Source of the DNA: Acidobacteriota bacterium
Lineage (GTDB): Bacteria > Acidobacteriota > Vicinamibacteria > Vicinamibacterales > UBA8438
NCBI GenBank assembly: GCA_011523845.1
Contig: WTFV01000262.1
Span: 20,138 to 84,137 of the forward strand
Direction of reading: 5' to 3'
Length of the DNA: 64,000 nt
Of this stretch, positions 41,504-50,444 are shown one piece after another. The translations under genes were made by a program, and so were the position numbers. Numbering within the stretch: the first letter of the stretch is position 1; every line of letters starts with the position of its first letter. A model generated the notes under the pieces. It searched no databases, had not been told where the DNA came from, and worked only from the letters and a program-made list of their open reading frames with translations.

Positions 41504-43762
41504 CTACGGCCCGCCCAGCGCTTGCGCGGCGTCGAGCAGCTCGGTGAAGTGTACGGCCCTGATCGGCGTCGTCCCGGGGACGATCTGGTCCGTCCATGCC
41601 GGTGGGGTGCGGCCGCAGGCCTGATACGCCGCGTTGAGGGCACCGCGAGGCTGCGTGATGTGCACAGCCCGGATAGGCGTCCCGGAGACGATGCCTGGAT
41701 CGCTCCACGCGACACTCGCGAGCCCGCAATTGCGCCGCGCGGTATCGATTCTGGTACGGAGGTCGGTGAGGTGAACGGCTCTTGCGGCGCCGCCTGGAAT
41801 CGGGTTGACGAACGGGTCGCCAACGGCACTGACGGCGGCGAGCGCGTCGATGATGCCGGCGCCGGAATCCCGATCCCAGGCTCCCGGCGCCTCGATGTCG
41901 AGCGCCGTGTCCTGCATCGCCTGCAGCGTTTGGGCGCGCGTCAGCGAGCGGGGGCCGCCGGCCGCCTGCAGCATCAGCGCCGCGATGGCCGCCGCGTGCG
42001 GCGCTGCCGCCGACGTGCCGAGGAACGTTTCGAACTCGGGCGTGGACGTCGACACGCGGTCGGCAGCGGTCACGTCCGGTTTCTGGAGGAGGAGGCCACC
42101 GGTCGACGAGAAGTTGCCCGGTGTGATCGCCCGTCCATCCGGACGGAAGAAGATCCGGCGTGGTCCATCCGAACTGAACCGTTCCACCGATTCGGTTCCG
42201 TCGAAGATGCCGCCCGCGCCACCGGCCGCGACCGCGCTGGTGGCGGCCACGCCTATCGCGTTGGCGGCCGCCGCGTGGTCGTACATCTGGCCGTCGGTCG
42301 CGAAGATCAACCTGCCGCCGTGGGTGTTCAGGTGCAGGTACCGGGCCTCTCCCGCCGCCTTGACGACGAGCAGGCGATAGCGCGTCAGGTCCACCCGCTC
42401 GCCTGTTTCCGTGAACACCAATCGGCCTATGCACTCGACCGGGTCCTGCGAGCCGTTCTGCGTGTCGGTCGACGAGACGCTCGTATAGATGACGGCTTCG
42501 TCCGGATCGATCAGGTAGAGGTCGTAGTCGTTCGCAGAAGCGCCGAGCGGATCGGACCACTTGAGGCAGATCCAGTCGAAGTCGTAGTCCGTGATCCGGT
42601 TGACGTTCGCCCCCCTGGCGTTGAACCGGTGGGAGGTTCCGACGGGCCTTCCACTGATCGTGAACGTGTTGCCCTCGTCGAAATCGCCCTCCCACACACC
42701 GGACGTTCCGTCGTTCAGGTTGCCGTTGTTGCCTCCCGCCGAGAAGTGGATGCAGCCGGCGGCGGCCGCCGCGTTGATCCCCCGCGCGACGATGTCGTCC
42801 TGGAACGGTGCCTCTGTGCGATAGGTGACGTCGTCCACGATGACGTCGGCGCCCGCCGCGCACAGCGCCTCGATGTTCGCGGCGAACTGCGCCTGCCCGC
42901 CGAACGCGGTCGCGAAGTACAGGTCGGCGCCCGGCGCGAGGTCGTGGACGATTTCGAGCATCGCGGTGCCCTCGTTGTAAACATCCGTATCCGCGGCGTC
43001 GGCCGGCCGGGCCTGTCCGGGCAGCACCGTCACCGTGGCGGGCAGGTCGCCCGACGCCTGCCGATCGACGAGTCCGTCGACGCCGCCCGAGAGCACGCCT
43101 ATCCCGATGCCGGCGCCGTCGACGCCGAACCGCCGGCGGGCCTGGTCGGCCCGGTGGGCCATGTCGCCCTCCGACGTGTTGACCTTCCGCGCCGTCACGG
43201 GATCCGCGGCGGCGGTCCGGACCAGCTCCTGGAGCACCGGCGCGGCCCGGCCGCGCGTGAACGCCTCGTCCGCGGGCCGGATCGACCGCACCGCGTCGAG
43301 TTCGGCCAGCGACTCCAGGGCTGCGAGGGGGATCCGGGCCCGGACTGCATCGTACCGCGGCACGCTGTTGATCACCGACCCGCCCAGGAGGTCGATGCGC
43401 TCCAGCACGTCGGGCGAGACGTCGGCGCGGAGGTCCACCGTCACCGTCCCGTCGGGTGCGACGTCGACCGCGGACAGCCCCGGCGCCGCACCGCCGATGG
43501 TCTCGCCGCGCCCGATCCGCGCCGCGTGCAGGAGGTCAGAGCTCACCTTCCGCTGCGCCGGCGTCCGCTGCGCCTTCTCCGCCATCAACGCCTCGACCTG
43601 CCGGACGATCACCGGCGACAGCTCCAGCTCCGGAGTCGCCTGCGGCTGCGCGCCCGCCGGCCTGGCCGGCAGCACGGCGGCGAGCGCCGCGCCGAGCGGC
43701 AGGACCAACCTCCACGGAAGCCGTGGCAAACGCCGACTCTCCTTGCCTGCACGAAACGACAT
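41504..43762 (-). CDS. Secreted S8 subtilase-like protein with C-terminal TPIRAVH modules, catalytic Asp apparently replaced, 752 aa
   Basis: Signal peptide at residues about 15-39. The S8 fold is shown by GIGVLSGGVDGL (222-231), NEGTAMLEIVHDLAPGADLY (263-282), HFSAGGNNGN (339-348) and the serine motif GTSAAAPH (582-589, Ser584). This branch usually has S-D-S or S-D-G at the first site; here residue 226 is Gly, so the catalytic Asp looks lost. As often in this branch, Glu264 stands near the usual His. Three module copies follow at 648-680, 685-719 and 721-752. An AGGA and GGGAGG lie before ATG 43762. It is probably exported; activity is doubtful. Confidence 0.75.
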   Translation of the reverse strand: MSFRAGKESRRLPRLPWRLVLPLGAALAAVLPARPAGAQPQATPELELSPVIVRQVEALMAEKAQRTPAQRKVSSDLLHAARIGRGETIGGAAPGLSAVDVAPDGTVTVDLRADVSPDVLERIDLLGGSVINSVPRYDAVRARIPLAALESLAELDAVRSIRPADEAFTRGRAAPVLQELVRTAAADPVTARKVNTSEGDMAHRADQARRRFGVDGAGIGIGVLSGGVDGLVDRQASGDLPATVTVLPGQARPADAADTDVYNEGTAMLEIVHDLAPGADLYFATAFGGQAQFAANIEALCAAGADVIVDDVTYRTEAPFQDDIVARGINAAAAAGCIHFSAGGNNGNLNDGTSGVWEGDFDEGNTFTISGRPVGTSHRFNARGANVNRITDYDFDWICLKWSDPLGASANDYDLYLIDPDEAVIYTSVSSTDTQNGSQDPVECIGRLVFTETGERVDLTRYRLLVVKAAGEARYLHLNTHGGRLIFATDGQMYDHAAAANAIGVAATSAVAAGGAGGIFDGTESVERFSSDGPRRIFFRPDGRAITPGNFSSTGGLLLQKPDVTAADRVSTSTPEFETFLGTSAAAPHAAAIAALMLQAAGGPRSLTRAQTLQAMQDTALDIEAPGAWDRDSGAGIIDALAAVSAVGDPFVNPIPGGAARAVHLTDLRTRIDTARRNCGLASVAWSDPGIVSGTPIRAVHITQPRGALNAAYQACGRTPPAWTDQIVPGTTPIRAVHFTELLDAAQALGGP

Positions 43763-43886
43763 GTCCTGAAACCTCCCACCAGCGTCATCGATCGTTTTTC
43801 ATCGATTCCGAAGTTACTGATGAACCTTGACGAAGTGCATCCCCGGGCGCACAGGGCGATGCCGACGTCGCACCGCGCCGGCCGAT

Positions 43887-44855
43887 TCAGCGCGCCGCCG
43901 ACAGCCGTTCGACGTCGGCGTCGACCATCATCCGCACCAGCCCCTCGAAGTCGACGCTCGGCCGCCAGCCGAGCTCGGCCTCCGCCCTGGCCGGGTTCCC
44001 GATGAGGTGGTCGACCTCGGCCGGCCGCAGCAGCGCCGGGTCGGTGCGCACGTGCGCGCGCCAGTCGAGGCCGGCGTGCGAGAAGGCGATCTCCACCAGC
44101 TCGCGCACCGAGTGGCTCTTGCCGGTGGCGATGACGTAGTCGTCGGCGCGGTCCTGCTGCAGCATCAGCCACATCGCCCGGACGTAGTCGCCGGCGAAGC
44201 CCCAGTCGCGGCGGGCGTCGAGGTTGCCGAGCGACAGCGTGTCGGCGAGGCCCAGCCTGATGCGCGCCGCCCCGTGGGTGACCTTGCGGGTGACGAACTC
44301 CAGGCCGCGCCGGGGCGACTCGTGGTTGAACAGGATGCCGGAGACGGCGAACAGGTCGTAGCTCTCGCGGTAGTTGACCGTGATGTAGTGGGCGAAGACC
44401 TTGGAGACGCCGTAGGGGCTGCGGGGATAGAAGGGCGTCAGCTCCGTCTGCGGCGTCTCGCGCACCTTGCCGAACATCTCGCTCGACGACGCCTGGTAGA
44501 CCCGGATCGAGGTGTCGACCTGGCGAATCGCCTCCATGACGCGGGTGACCCCCTGCGCGTTGTACTCCCCGGTCAGCAGGGGCTGGTCCCAGGAGGCGGG
44601 CACGAAGGACATCGCGGCCAGGTTGTAGAGCTCGTGCGGCCGCACCTCGTCGATGACCCGGATGAGCGACAACTGGTCGAGCAGATCGGCGGGGCGCAGC
44701 GTGATGCGATCGAGCAGGTGCTCGATGCGCCAGTGATTCGGGGCGCTGAGCCGGCGCGTGACGCCGACCACCTCGTAGCCCTGGTCGAGGAGCAGCTCGG
44801 CGAGGTACGAGCCGTCCTGTCCGCTGATGCCGGTGACGATGGCGCGCTTCGACAC
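43887..44855 (-). CDS. gmd: GDP-mannose 4,6-dehydratase, 322 aa
   Basis: Converts GDP-mannose to GDP-4-keto-6-deoxymannose for rhamnose, fucose or perosamine synthesis. Extended SDR with ATGxxGQDGSY-type loop (TGISGQDGSYLAELLL), NLAAMSFVPASWDQP, the Ser/Thr region YQASSSEMFG and the catalytic YGVSK. The GLEFVTRKVTHGAARI stretch is typical of Gmd. Length 322 fits the short bacterial form. It lies six bases after the nucleotide-sugar dehydrogenase gene, so both are co-transcribed. No RMD or GDP-fucose synthase is seen nearby. Confidence 0.9.
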   Translation of the reverse strand: MSKRAIVTGISGQDGSYLAELLLDQGYEVVGVTRRLSAPNHWRIEHLLDRITLRPADLLDQLSLIRVIDEVRPHELYNLAAMSFVPASWDQPLLTGEYNAQGVTRVMEAIRQVDTSIRVYQASSSEMFGKVRETPQTELTPFYPRSPYGVSKVFAHYITVNYRESYDLFAVSGILFNHESPRRGLEFVTRKVTHGAARIRLGLADTLSLGNLDARRDWGFAGDYVRAMWLMLQQDRADDYVIATGKSHSVRELVEIAFSHAGLDWRAHVRTDPALLRPAEVDHLIGNPARAEAELGWRPSVDFEGLVRMMVDADVERLSAAR

Positions 44856-44861
44856 GTCGGC

Positions 44862-46163
44862 CTACAACCTGAAGATGTGCGCCGCGTCCACCCCCGCGAG
44901 CGCGTTGCGGGTGTCGACCACCAGCGGTGCGCGGCGGGCGACGGCCCGGTAGTCGACGCCGCGGTGGTCGGTGGTGACGACCGCGCAGTCGATGCCGTCC
45001 GCGAGCGCCTGCTCGACCTCGGTGGCGTCCATCGACACGGCCCCCGACCGCACGGCGGGGACGAAAGGGTCGCTGTAGGTCACGGCGGCGCCGCGCCGCA
45101 GCAGCAGCTCGGCGACGTCGAGGGCGGGCGACTCCCGGACGTCGCCGACGTTCGCCTTGTAGGCCATGCCGAGCAGGTGGATTCGCGACCCGCGTATCGC
45201 CCGCGAGCGGCTGTTGAGGGCCTCGGCCACCCGCTCGACGACGTAGCGGGGCATTCCCGCGTTGACGTGGCCGGCGAGCTCGATGAAGCGGCTCTGGAAG
45301 CCGTTCTGGCGCGCCTTCCAGCTCAGATAGAACGGGTCGATCGGGATGCAGTGGCCGCCCAGCCCGGGCCCCGGATAGAACGGCATGAAGCCGAACGGCT
45401 TGGTCTTCGCGGCGTCGATGACCTCCCAGACGTCGACGCCGAGGTCCCGGCACATCAGCGCCAGCTCGTTGACGAGCCCGATGTTCACCGCGCGGAACGT
45501 GTTCTCCAGCAGCTTCACCATCTCGGCCACCCGCGGCGACGAGACCGGCACGACGGTGTCGACGACGAGGCGGTAGAGCGCGGCGGCGGTCTCCGTCGAG
45601 CGCGCGTCGATCCCGCCGACCACCTTCGGGATGTTGCGCGTCGTCCACTCCGCGCTCCCCGGATCGACCCGCTCCGGCGAGAAGGCGAGAAAGAAATCGG
45701 CGCCGGCCCGCAGCCCCCCGCCCTCGAGCCGCGGGCGCACCACCTCGTCGATGGTCCCGGGGTAGGTGGTCGACTCCAGCACCACGAGCTGCCCGGCGCG
45801 CAGGTGCGCGGCCACCTGCTCGACCGCGGCGATGACGTGCGACAGATCGGGATCGCGGGTCTTGCGCAGCGGCGTCGGCACGCAGATGTTGATGGTGTCG
45901 ACGGCGGCCAGCGCCGCGAAGTCCGTCGTCACCGAGAGCCTGTCCGCATCGACCGCCGCCCGCACGTCGGCGCCCGGGACGTCGCCGATGTACGACTCGC
46001 CGCGCCGGATGGCCGCGACCCGCTCGGCGTCCACGTCGAAGCCGACCGCCGTCACCCCGGCGCGGGCGAACGCGACGACCAGCGGCAGGCCGACGTAGCC
46101 GAGGCCGATGACGCCGGCGCGCACCCGGCGCGCCGCAATGCGCTGCAGCAGGGGATCCGGCAC
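44862..46163 (-). CDS. Nucleotide-sugar dehydrogenase (UDP-GlcNAc/ManNAc 6-dehydrogenase type), 433 aa
   Basis: Oxidises a UDP-sugar to the uronic acid with two NAD. N-terminal VIGLGYVGLPLVVAFARAG, then CVPTPLRKTRDPDLS, KLLENTFRAVNIGLVNEL, and the active-site GGHCIPIDPFYLSW with the catalytic Cys. The C-terminal domain has LLGMAYKANVGDVRESPA. The pattern fits WbpA/WecC-like enzymes better than UDP-glucose dehydrogenase. GTG 46163 gives the right N-terminus. It feeds acidic sugars to the surface glycans. It diverges from the oxidoreductase gene at 46185 with only 21 bases between. Confidence 0.88.
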   Translation of the reverse strand: MPDPLLQRIAARRVRAGVIGLGYVGLPLVVAFARAGVTAVGFDVDAERVAAIRRGESYIGDVPGADVRAAVDADRLSVTTDFAALAAVDTINICVPTPLRKTRDPDLSHVIAAVEQVAAHLRAGQLVVLESTTYPGTIDEVVRPRLEGGGLRAGADFFLAFSPERVDPGSAEWTTRNIPKVVGGIDARSTETAAALYRLVVDTVVPVSSPRVAEMVKLLENTFRAVNIGLVNELALMCRDLGVDVWEVIDAAKTKPFGFMPFYPGPGLGGHCIPIDPFYLSWKARQNGFQSRFIELAGHVNAGMPRYVVERVAEALNSRSRAIRGSRIHLLGMAYKANVGDVRESPALDVAELLLRRGAAVTYSDPFVPAVRSGAVSMDATEVEQALADGIDCAVVTTDHRGVDYRAVARRAPLVVDTRNALAGVDAAHIFRL

Positions 46164-46184
46164 GGCGTGAGAGTATATCGCCCG

Positions 46185-47300
46185 ATGAAGGACCCGCCGC
46201 CGGAACCGATCGACGCCGCCGTCGTGGGCGGGGGGGTCGTGGGGCTGGCCGCGGCCTGCGCCGTGGCGGCGCGCGGCCACGCGACCTGCCTCGTCGAACG
46301 CCTGCGGCGTACCGGACTGGAGGCGAGCACGCACAACAGCGGCGTCGTCCACGCCGGCATCTACTACCCGCGGGACTCGCTCAAGGCGGTGCTGTGCGTG
46401 GAGGGCCGCGAGCGGCTCTACGCGTTCTGCCGCGAGCACGGGGTGCCCTGCACGCGCTGCGGGAAGCTGATCGTCGCGGCCGACCGGAAGGAAGTCGGCG
46501 CTCTCGAGGCGCTCGCGGCGCGCGGGCGCGCCAACGGGGTGACGGACCTGGAGGTCGTCGACCGCGCCTTCGTTCGGCGGCGCGAGCCGCACGTCGAGGC
46601 CGCCGCCGGCATCTGGTCGCCGTCGACGGGGGTGGTCGAGGCCGAGGCGTACGTCCGGGCCCTGGCCAGGGTGGCCGCGTCGCGCGAGGTGGCGCTGCTG
46701 CCGGGCGCGGCCGTCGAGGGCGGTAGTCCCCACCAGGGCGCCCTCGCCATCCGCACCGCGCGGGAGACCATCCTGGCCCGCGCCGTCGTCAACGCGGCGG
46801 GTCTCCACGCGGACGACGTCTCGGCCGCGCTGGGCGGGGAGGATTTCACCATCCACCCGGTCCGCGGCGACTACGCGGAGCTGGTCCCGGCCGCACGGCA
46901 GCTCGTCAACGGCCCCGTCTACCCGCTGCCGGACCCGAGCGGGCACGGGCTCGGCGTGCACCTGACCCGCACCACGTGGGGCAGCGTCATGCTGGGACCC
47001 ACCGCCCGCTACCAGGAACGCAAGGACGACTACGAGTCGGATCGCGAGCCGCTGGCCCGCTTCCACGCCGCCGCGCGGCGACTGCTGCCCGCGCTGAAGC
47101 TGGAGCAGCTCCGCCCCGGCGGCAGCGGCATCCGCGCCCGGGCCGCGCCCGCGGAGCAGACGTTCTCGGACTTCCTGATCCGGCGCGACCGGCGCCAGCC
47201 GCGGCTGGTCCACGCCGCGGGAATCGACTCGCCCGGGCTGACCGCGGCGCTCGCCATCGCCGAGCGGGTCGCGGACCTGGTGGACGAGACGCTACGTTGA
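46185..47300 (+). CDS. FAD-dependent oxidoreductase, L-2-hydroxyglutarate dehydrogenase (LhgO)-like, 371 aa
   Basis: DAO-family flavoenzyme. FAD-binding AAVVGGGVVGLAAACAVAAR at the N-terminus, the STHNSGVVHAGIYYPRDSLK stretch characteristic of LhgO, then HPVRGDYAEL and GLGVHLTRTTWGSVMLGP. Full length. LhgO oxidises L-2-hydroxyglutarate to 2-oxoglutarate, a metabolite-repair reaction; related enzymes act on other hydroxy acids or glycerol 3-phosphate. It is the only plus-strand gene in this part and diverges from the sugar-dehydrogenase gene. Confidence 0.78.
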   Translation: MKDPPPEPIDAAVVGGGVVGLAAACAVAARGHATCLVERLRRTGLEASTHNSGVVHAGIYYPRDSLKAVLCVEGRERLYAFCREHGVPCTRCGKLIVAADRKEVGALEALAARGRANGVTDLEVVDRAFVRRREPHVEAAAGIWSPSTGVVEAEAYVRALARVAASREVALLPGAAVEGGSPHQGALAIRTARETILARAVVNAAGLHADDVSAALGGEDFTIHPVRGDYAELVPAARQLVNGPVYPLPDPSGHGLGVHLTRTTWGSVMLGPTARYQERKDDYESDREPLARFHAAARRLLPALKLEQLRPGGSGIRARAAPAEQTFSDFLIRRDRRQPRLVHAAGIDSPGLTAALAIAERVADLVDETLR

Positions 47301-47333
47301 CCCACACGCAGCGCCCGCACGGCCGGACGCGAT

Positions 47334-48215
47334 CTACCGGGGCGCCAGGCGCCGCCGGATCCGCGCGTAGCGGGCCACGGCGTCCCGCCAGTGCGGCATC
47401 TCGAAGCCGGCGGCGGCGAGCTTGCGGTTCGACAGGGCGCAGAAGCGCGGACGCGGGGCGCGCAGCTCGAGCTCGTCCAGGGTGATGCCGCGGATGGCGG
47501 GCTGCACGCCGAGACGCGCCGCCAACTCCTGCGTCACCTCGAACCAGGTGGCGTGGCCGGAACCGACGCAGTGGTACAGCCCCTGCGCCGGGGCAGCCCG
47601 CAGCAGACTGCCCGTCGCCGCGGCGACGTCGTCGACGTAGCTCGGCGAGACCACACGGTCGGTGAACGCCCGCACCTCGCGCCCCGCCAACAGCGCGTCG
47701 GCGATGCGATCGAGGCTGCTGCCCAGGCGCCGGCCGTCCGCGCCCGGCGCCAGCGCGCCGCCGCCGAACAGGCTCTCGACGCGCAGCACGTAGTAATGCC
47801 GCGCGCCCCGCGCGAACCACTCCCCGAGCAGCTTCGACGCCGCGTAGACGCTCAGCGGATTGGGCGGGTCGTCCTCGCCGTACGGCTCGGAAGCGGTCCC
47901 GTCGAAGACGAAGTCGGTGCCGTAGTGGACCAGCGTGGCCCCGATCGCCGCCGCGGCGCCGGCCAGCGCCCGGACGCCGAGGGCGTTGACCTCCAGGGCC
48001 GCCACCGGGTCGTCCTCGGCGCCGTCGACGGCGTTGTAGGCGGCGCAGTTGACGATGACGCCCGGATGCACGTCGGCCACCGCCGCGCGCACCGCGGCGT
48101 CGTCGGTAATGTCCAGCTCGGCGCGCGTCAGGGGCATCACGTCGTACCCGTCCGCGAGCACCCGCGCCACCGTCCGGCCGAGCTGGCCTCCGGCGCCGGC
48201 AACGAGCACTCTCAC
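47334..48215 (-). CDS. rfbD: dTDP-4-dehydrorhamnose reductase-like protein, 293 aa
   Basis: Last step of dTDP-L-rhamnose synthesis. Extended SDR with VLVAGAGGQLGRTVARVL, VIVNCAAYNAVDGAEDDP, HYGTDFVFDG and the catalytic YAASKLLGE, the usual RmlD motifs. VVSPSYVDDVAAATGSLL and CVGSGHATWFEV follow. The remaining rfb genes are not in the window, so the assignment to rhamnose is by family. GTG 48215 overlaps the smpB stop (GTGA), an odd coupling of a sugar gene to a translation factor. Confidence 0.82.
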   Translation of the reverse strand: MRVLVAGAGGQLGRTVARVLADGYDVMPLTRAELDITDDAAVRAAVADVHPGVIVNCAAYNAVDGAEDDPVAALEVNALGVRALAGAAAAIGATLVHYGTDFVFDGTASEPYGEDDPPNPLSVYAASKLLGEWFARGARHYYVLRVESLFGGGALAPGADGRRLGSSLDRIADALLAGREVRAFTDRVVSPSYVDDVAAATGSLLRAAPAQGLYHCVGSGHATWFEVTQELAARLGVQPAIRGITLDELELRAPRPRFCALSNRKLAAAGFEMPHWRDAVARYARIRRRLAPR

Positions 48216-48697
48216 CGCGCGCGTTCCTTCACCAGGGCGCGCGTCTCGCGGTCGATCTGCCGGCGCTTGATCGTCTCCCGCTTGTCGTAGGCCTTCTTGC
48301 CCTTGGCGACTCCCACCGTCACCTTCACGAGTCCCCGCTCGAAGTACATGCGGACCGGGACCAGGGTGAACCCGCGCTCGACCAGCTTGCCGATCAGCTT
48401 GCGGATCTCCCGCTTGTTCAGCAGCAGCTTGCGCCGCCGCAACGGCTCGTGCTCGGCGTAGCCGCGGTGGCTGTAGGGGCTGATGTGCAGGTTGTGCAGG
48501 AACACCTCGCCGGATTCGACCCGGCCGTAGCTGTCCCGCAGGTTGACCCGTCCCTCGCGGATGGCCTTGACCTCGGTGCCCAGCAGGACGAGGCCCGCCT
48601 CGTAGGTGTCGAACACGTGGTACTCGTGGCGCGCCTTGCGGTTATCGGCGATCAGGCGGATGCCGCCGGAGCGGTCGGCGTTCGTCGGGGTCGGCAT
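48212..48697 (-). CDS. smpB: SsrA-binding protein SmpB, 161 aa
   Basis: Binds tmRNA and delivers it to stalled ribosomes in trans-translation. Core motifs are RKARHEYHVFDTYEAGLVLL, GTEVKAIREGRVNLRDSY, PYSHRGYAEHEPLRRRKLLL and VRMYFERGLVKVTVGVAKGK. The basic C-terminal tail (YDKRETIKRRQIDRETRA) inserts into the mRNA channel. Full length. tmRNA itself is not seen in the window. It lies nine bases downstream of pdxA. Confidence 0.95.
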   Translation of the reverse strand: MPTPTNADRSGGIRLIADNRKARHEYHVFDTYEAGLVLLGTEVKAIREGRVNLRDSYGRVESGEVFLHNLHISPYSHRGYAEHEPLRRRKLLLNKREIRKLIGKLVERGFTLVPVRMYFERGLVKVTVGVAKGKKAYDKRETIKRRQIDRETRALVKERAR

Positions 48698-48706
48698 GGT
48701 CCGGAC

Positions 48707-49618
48707 TCACCGGGACCGCCCCGCGACGGCGGGGCGCGCGACGGCGGGGCGCGCGACGGCGAGCCGCGCGGCCAGCCGCACCGCGGCGATCATCGCCGAC
48801 GGGTCGGCGACCCCGCGGCCGGCGATGTCGAAGCCGGTGCCGTGGTCCACCGAGGTCCGCACGATCGGCAGCCCCAGGGTGACGTTCACGGCCTGTCCGA
48901 ACGCAATCAGCTTCATGGGCACGAGCCCCTGATCGTGGTAGCAGGCGACGACCGCGTCGAACTCGCCGCCGACCGCGCGCCGGAACACCGCGTCGGCCGG
49001 GATCGGGCCGCTGACGTCGATTCCCCGCGCGCGGCAACGCTCCACCGCCGGGGCGAGCACTTCCGCCTCCTCGCCGCCGAGCAGGCCGTTCTCTCCCGCG
49101 TGCGGATTCAGGCCGGCCAGGGCCAGGCGCGGTGCGGCGATTCCGAAGCGGGGCAGCTCGGCGTGCGCCAGTCCGATGGTCGTCTCCAGCCGCTCGCGCG
49201 TCAGCAACGCGGGGACGCGGGCGAGCGGCACGTGCACGGTCGCCAGCACCACCGACAGGCCCTCGGCGTAGAACATCATCCGCACCTCGCCCGCCCCGGT
49301 CAACTCCGCCAGCAGCTCGGTGTGCCCGCGCCAGCGCAACCCGGCGCGCGCCCACGCCAGCTTGCTGACGGGGCCGGTGGCCACGCCGTCGATGCGCCCG
49401 GCCAGCGCATCCCGGACGGCGCGGGTGACCACCTCGCAGGCCGCGCGGCCGGCCACCGCGGATACCGCTCCCGGCTGGAAGACGCCGCCGGCGATCGGTT
49501 CGTAGAGCACCGGCTCGCAGACCTCGCGTACCGAGGGCTCCGCCGCCGCCGCCCGCGCCACTTCCGGGCCGATGCCGGCCGGGTCGCCGGTGGTGATGCC
49601 GATGCGGGGAAGTGCCAT
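48707..49618 (-). CDS. pdxA: 4-hydroxythreonine-4-phosphate dehydrogenase PdxA, 303 aa
   Basis: Pyridoxal-phosphate (DXP-dependent) pathway. ITTGDPAGIGPEV at the start, GPVSKLAW, RWRGHTELLAEL, LAGLNPHAGENG and ACYHDQGLVPMKL with the metal-binding His, then VDHGTGFDIAGRG. Slightly shorter than the usual 320-330. The C-terminus ends with a run of VARPA repeats encoded by a tandem GC-rich duplication (48719-48770). Probably in the same operon as the ricT-like and holB genes upstream. Confidence 0.92.
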   Translation of the reverse strand: MALPRIGITTGDPAGIGPEVARAAAAEPSVREVCEPVLYEPIAGGVFQPGAVSAVAGRAACEVVTRAVRDALAGRIDGVATGPVSKLAWARAGLRWRGHTELLAELTGAGEVRMMFYAEGLSVVLATVHVPLARVPALLTRERLETTIGLAHAELPRFGIAAPRLALAGLNPHAGENGLLGGEEAEVLAPAVERCRARGIDVSGPIPADAVFRRAVGGEFDAVVACYHDQGLVPMKLIAFGQAVNVTLGLPIVRTSVDHGTGFDIAGRGVADPSAMIAAVRLAARLAVARPAVARPAVAGRSR

Positions 49619-49639
49619 TCTGAACCGATCGACCGCCGC

Positions 49640-50428
49640 TCACGCCGGACCGCAGCCGCCGCAACCGCCCGAACCGCAGCCGTCGGGGCCGCAGCCGCCC
49701 GAGCCGCAGCCGCCGCGGCTGCACGACCCCTCGTGCGCGCAGCCGGCGAACTGCTCGCCCGCCGCGTTCGGGAGCTCGTAGCGCAGGCAGCACTTCAGCC
49801 GGCCGCACAGGCCGGACAGCCGCGAAGGGCTGAGGCTGAGATTCTGGCGCTTGGCCATCTTGATCGAGATCGGCTCGAAGCCCCGCAGCCACGTCGTGCA
49901 GCAGAGCGGGCGCCCGCAGGAACCGTACCCGCCGAGCAGCTTCGCCTCGTCGCGCGCGCCGATCTGCCGCATCTCGATACGGCAGTGGAACTCGGTGGCG
50001 AGATCGCGCACCAGCTCCCGGAAGTCGACCCGCCCGTCGGCCGTGAAATAGAACACCAGATGCGCCCGGTCGAGCTGTTGCTCGGCCCGCACGAGCTTCA
50101 TCGGCAGGCGGTGCTCGCTGATCTTGAGGGTGCAGATGCGATAGGCGTCGCGCTCGCGGCGGCGGTGCTCGACCCGCGCCGCCACATCCTGCGGCGTCGC
50201 CCGCCGGACCACGCGATCGGCGGATCGCGGCGGCGGCGCCACCCGCTCGGCGGTCTGCGGAATGGTCGCGACGACGGTGGCGTAGGCGCGCTGATCGCCC
50301 CGTGCAACCACCACCTCGTCGCCCGTCCTGAGCGGCGATTCGAACTCGACACCCTCGAGAAGGAAGCGCCGGACACGCCCCAGCGGATCGAACTTGACGC
50401 TCACGAAGGGGGGCGCGGGCGTGCTCAT
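49640..50428 (-). CDS. PSP1-domain RicT-like protein with Cys/Gly-rich tail, 262 aa
   Basis: Homologue of Bacillus YaaT/RicT, part of an Fe-S-containing complex that affects RNA processing. The PSP1 core shows MKLVRAEQQLDRAHLVFYFT, RVDFRELVRDLA and then YGSCGRPLCCTTWL and GLCGRLKCCLRYE, whose cysteines ligate the cluster in RicT. The last 33 residues are an unusual GGCGSGGCG-type tail with eight further cysteines. AGGA seven bases before ATG 50428 sets the start. It follows holB by 16 bases, a common arrangement. Confidence 0.85.
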   Translation of the reverse strand: MSTPAPPFVSVKFDPLGRVRRFLLEGVEFESPLRTGDEVVVARGDQRAYATVVATIPQTAERVAPPPRSADRVVRRATPQDVAARVEHRRRERDAYRICTLKISEHRLPMKLVRAEQQLDRAHLVFYFTADGRVDFRELVRDLATEFHCRIEMRQIGARDEAKLLGGYGSCGRPLCCTTWLRGFEPISIKMAKRQNLSLSPSRLSGLCGRLKCCLRYELPNAAGEQFAGCAHEGSCSRGGCGSGGCGPDGCGSGGCGGCGPA

Positions 50429-50444
50429 CGTCGCATCCTGCAAC

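Noticed and set aside
48150..48800. tmRNA gene next to smpB
   Set aside because: No tRNA-like ends or tag reading frame in the flanks.
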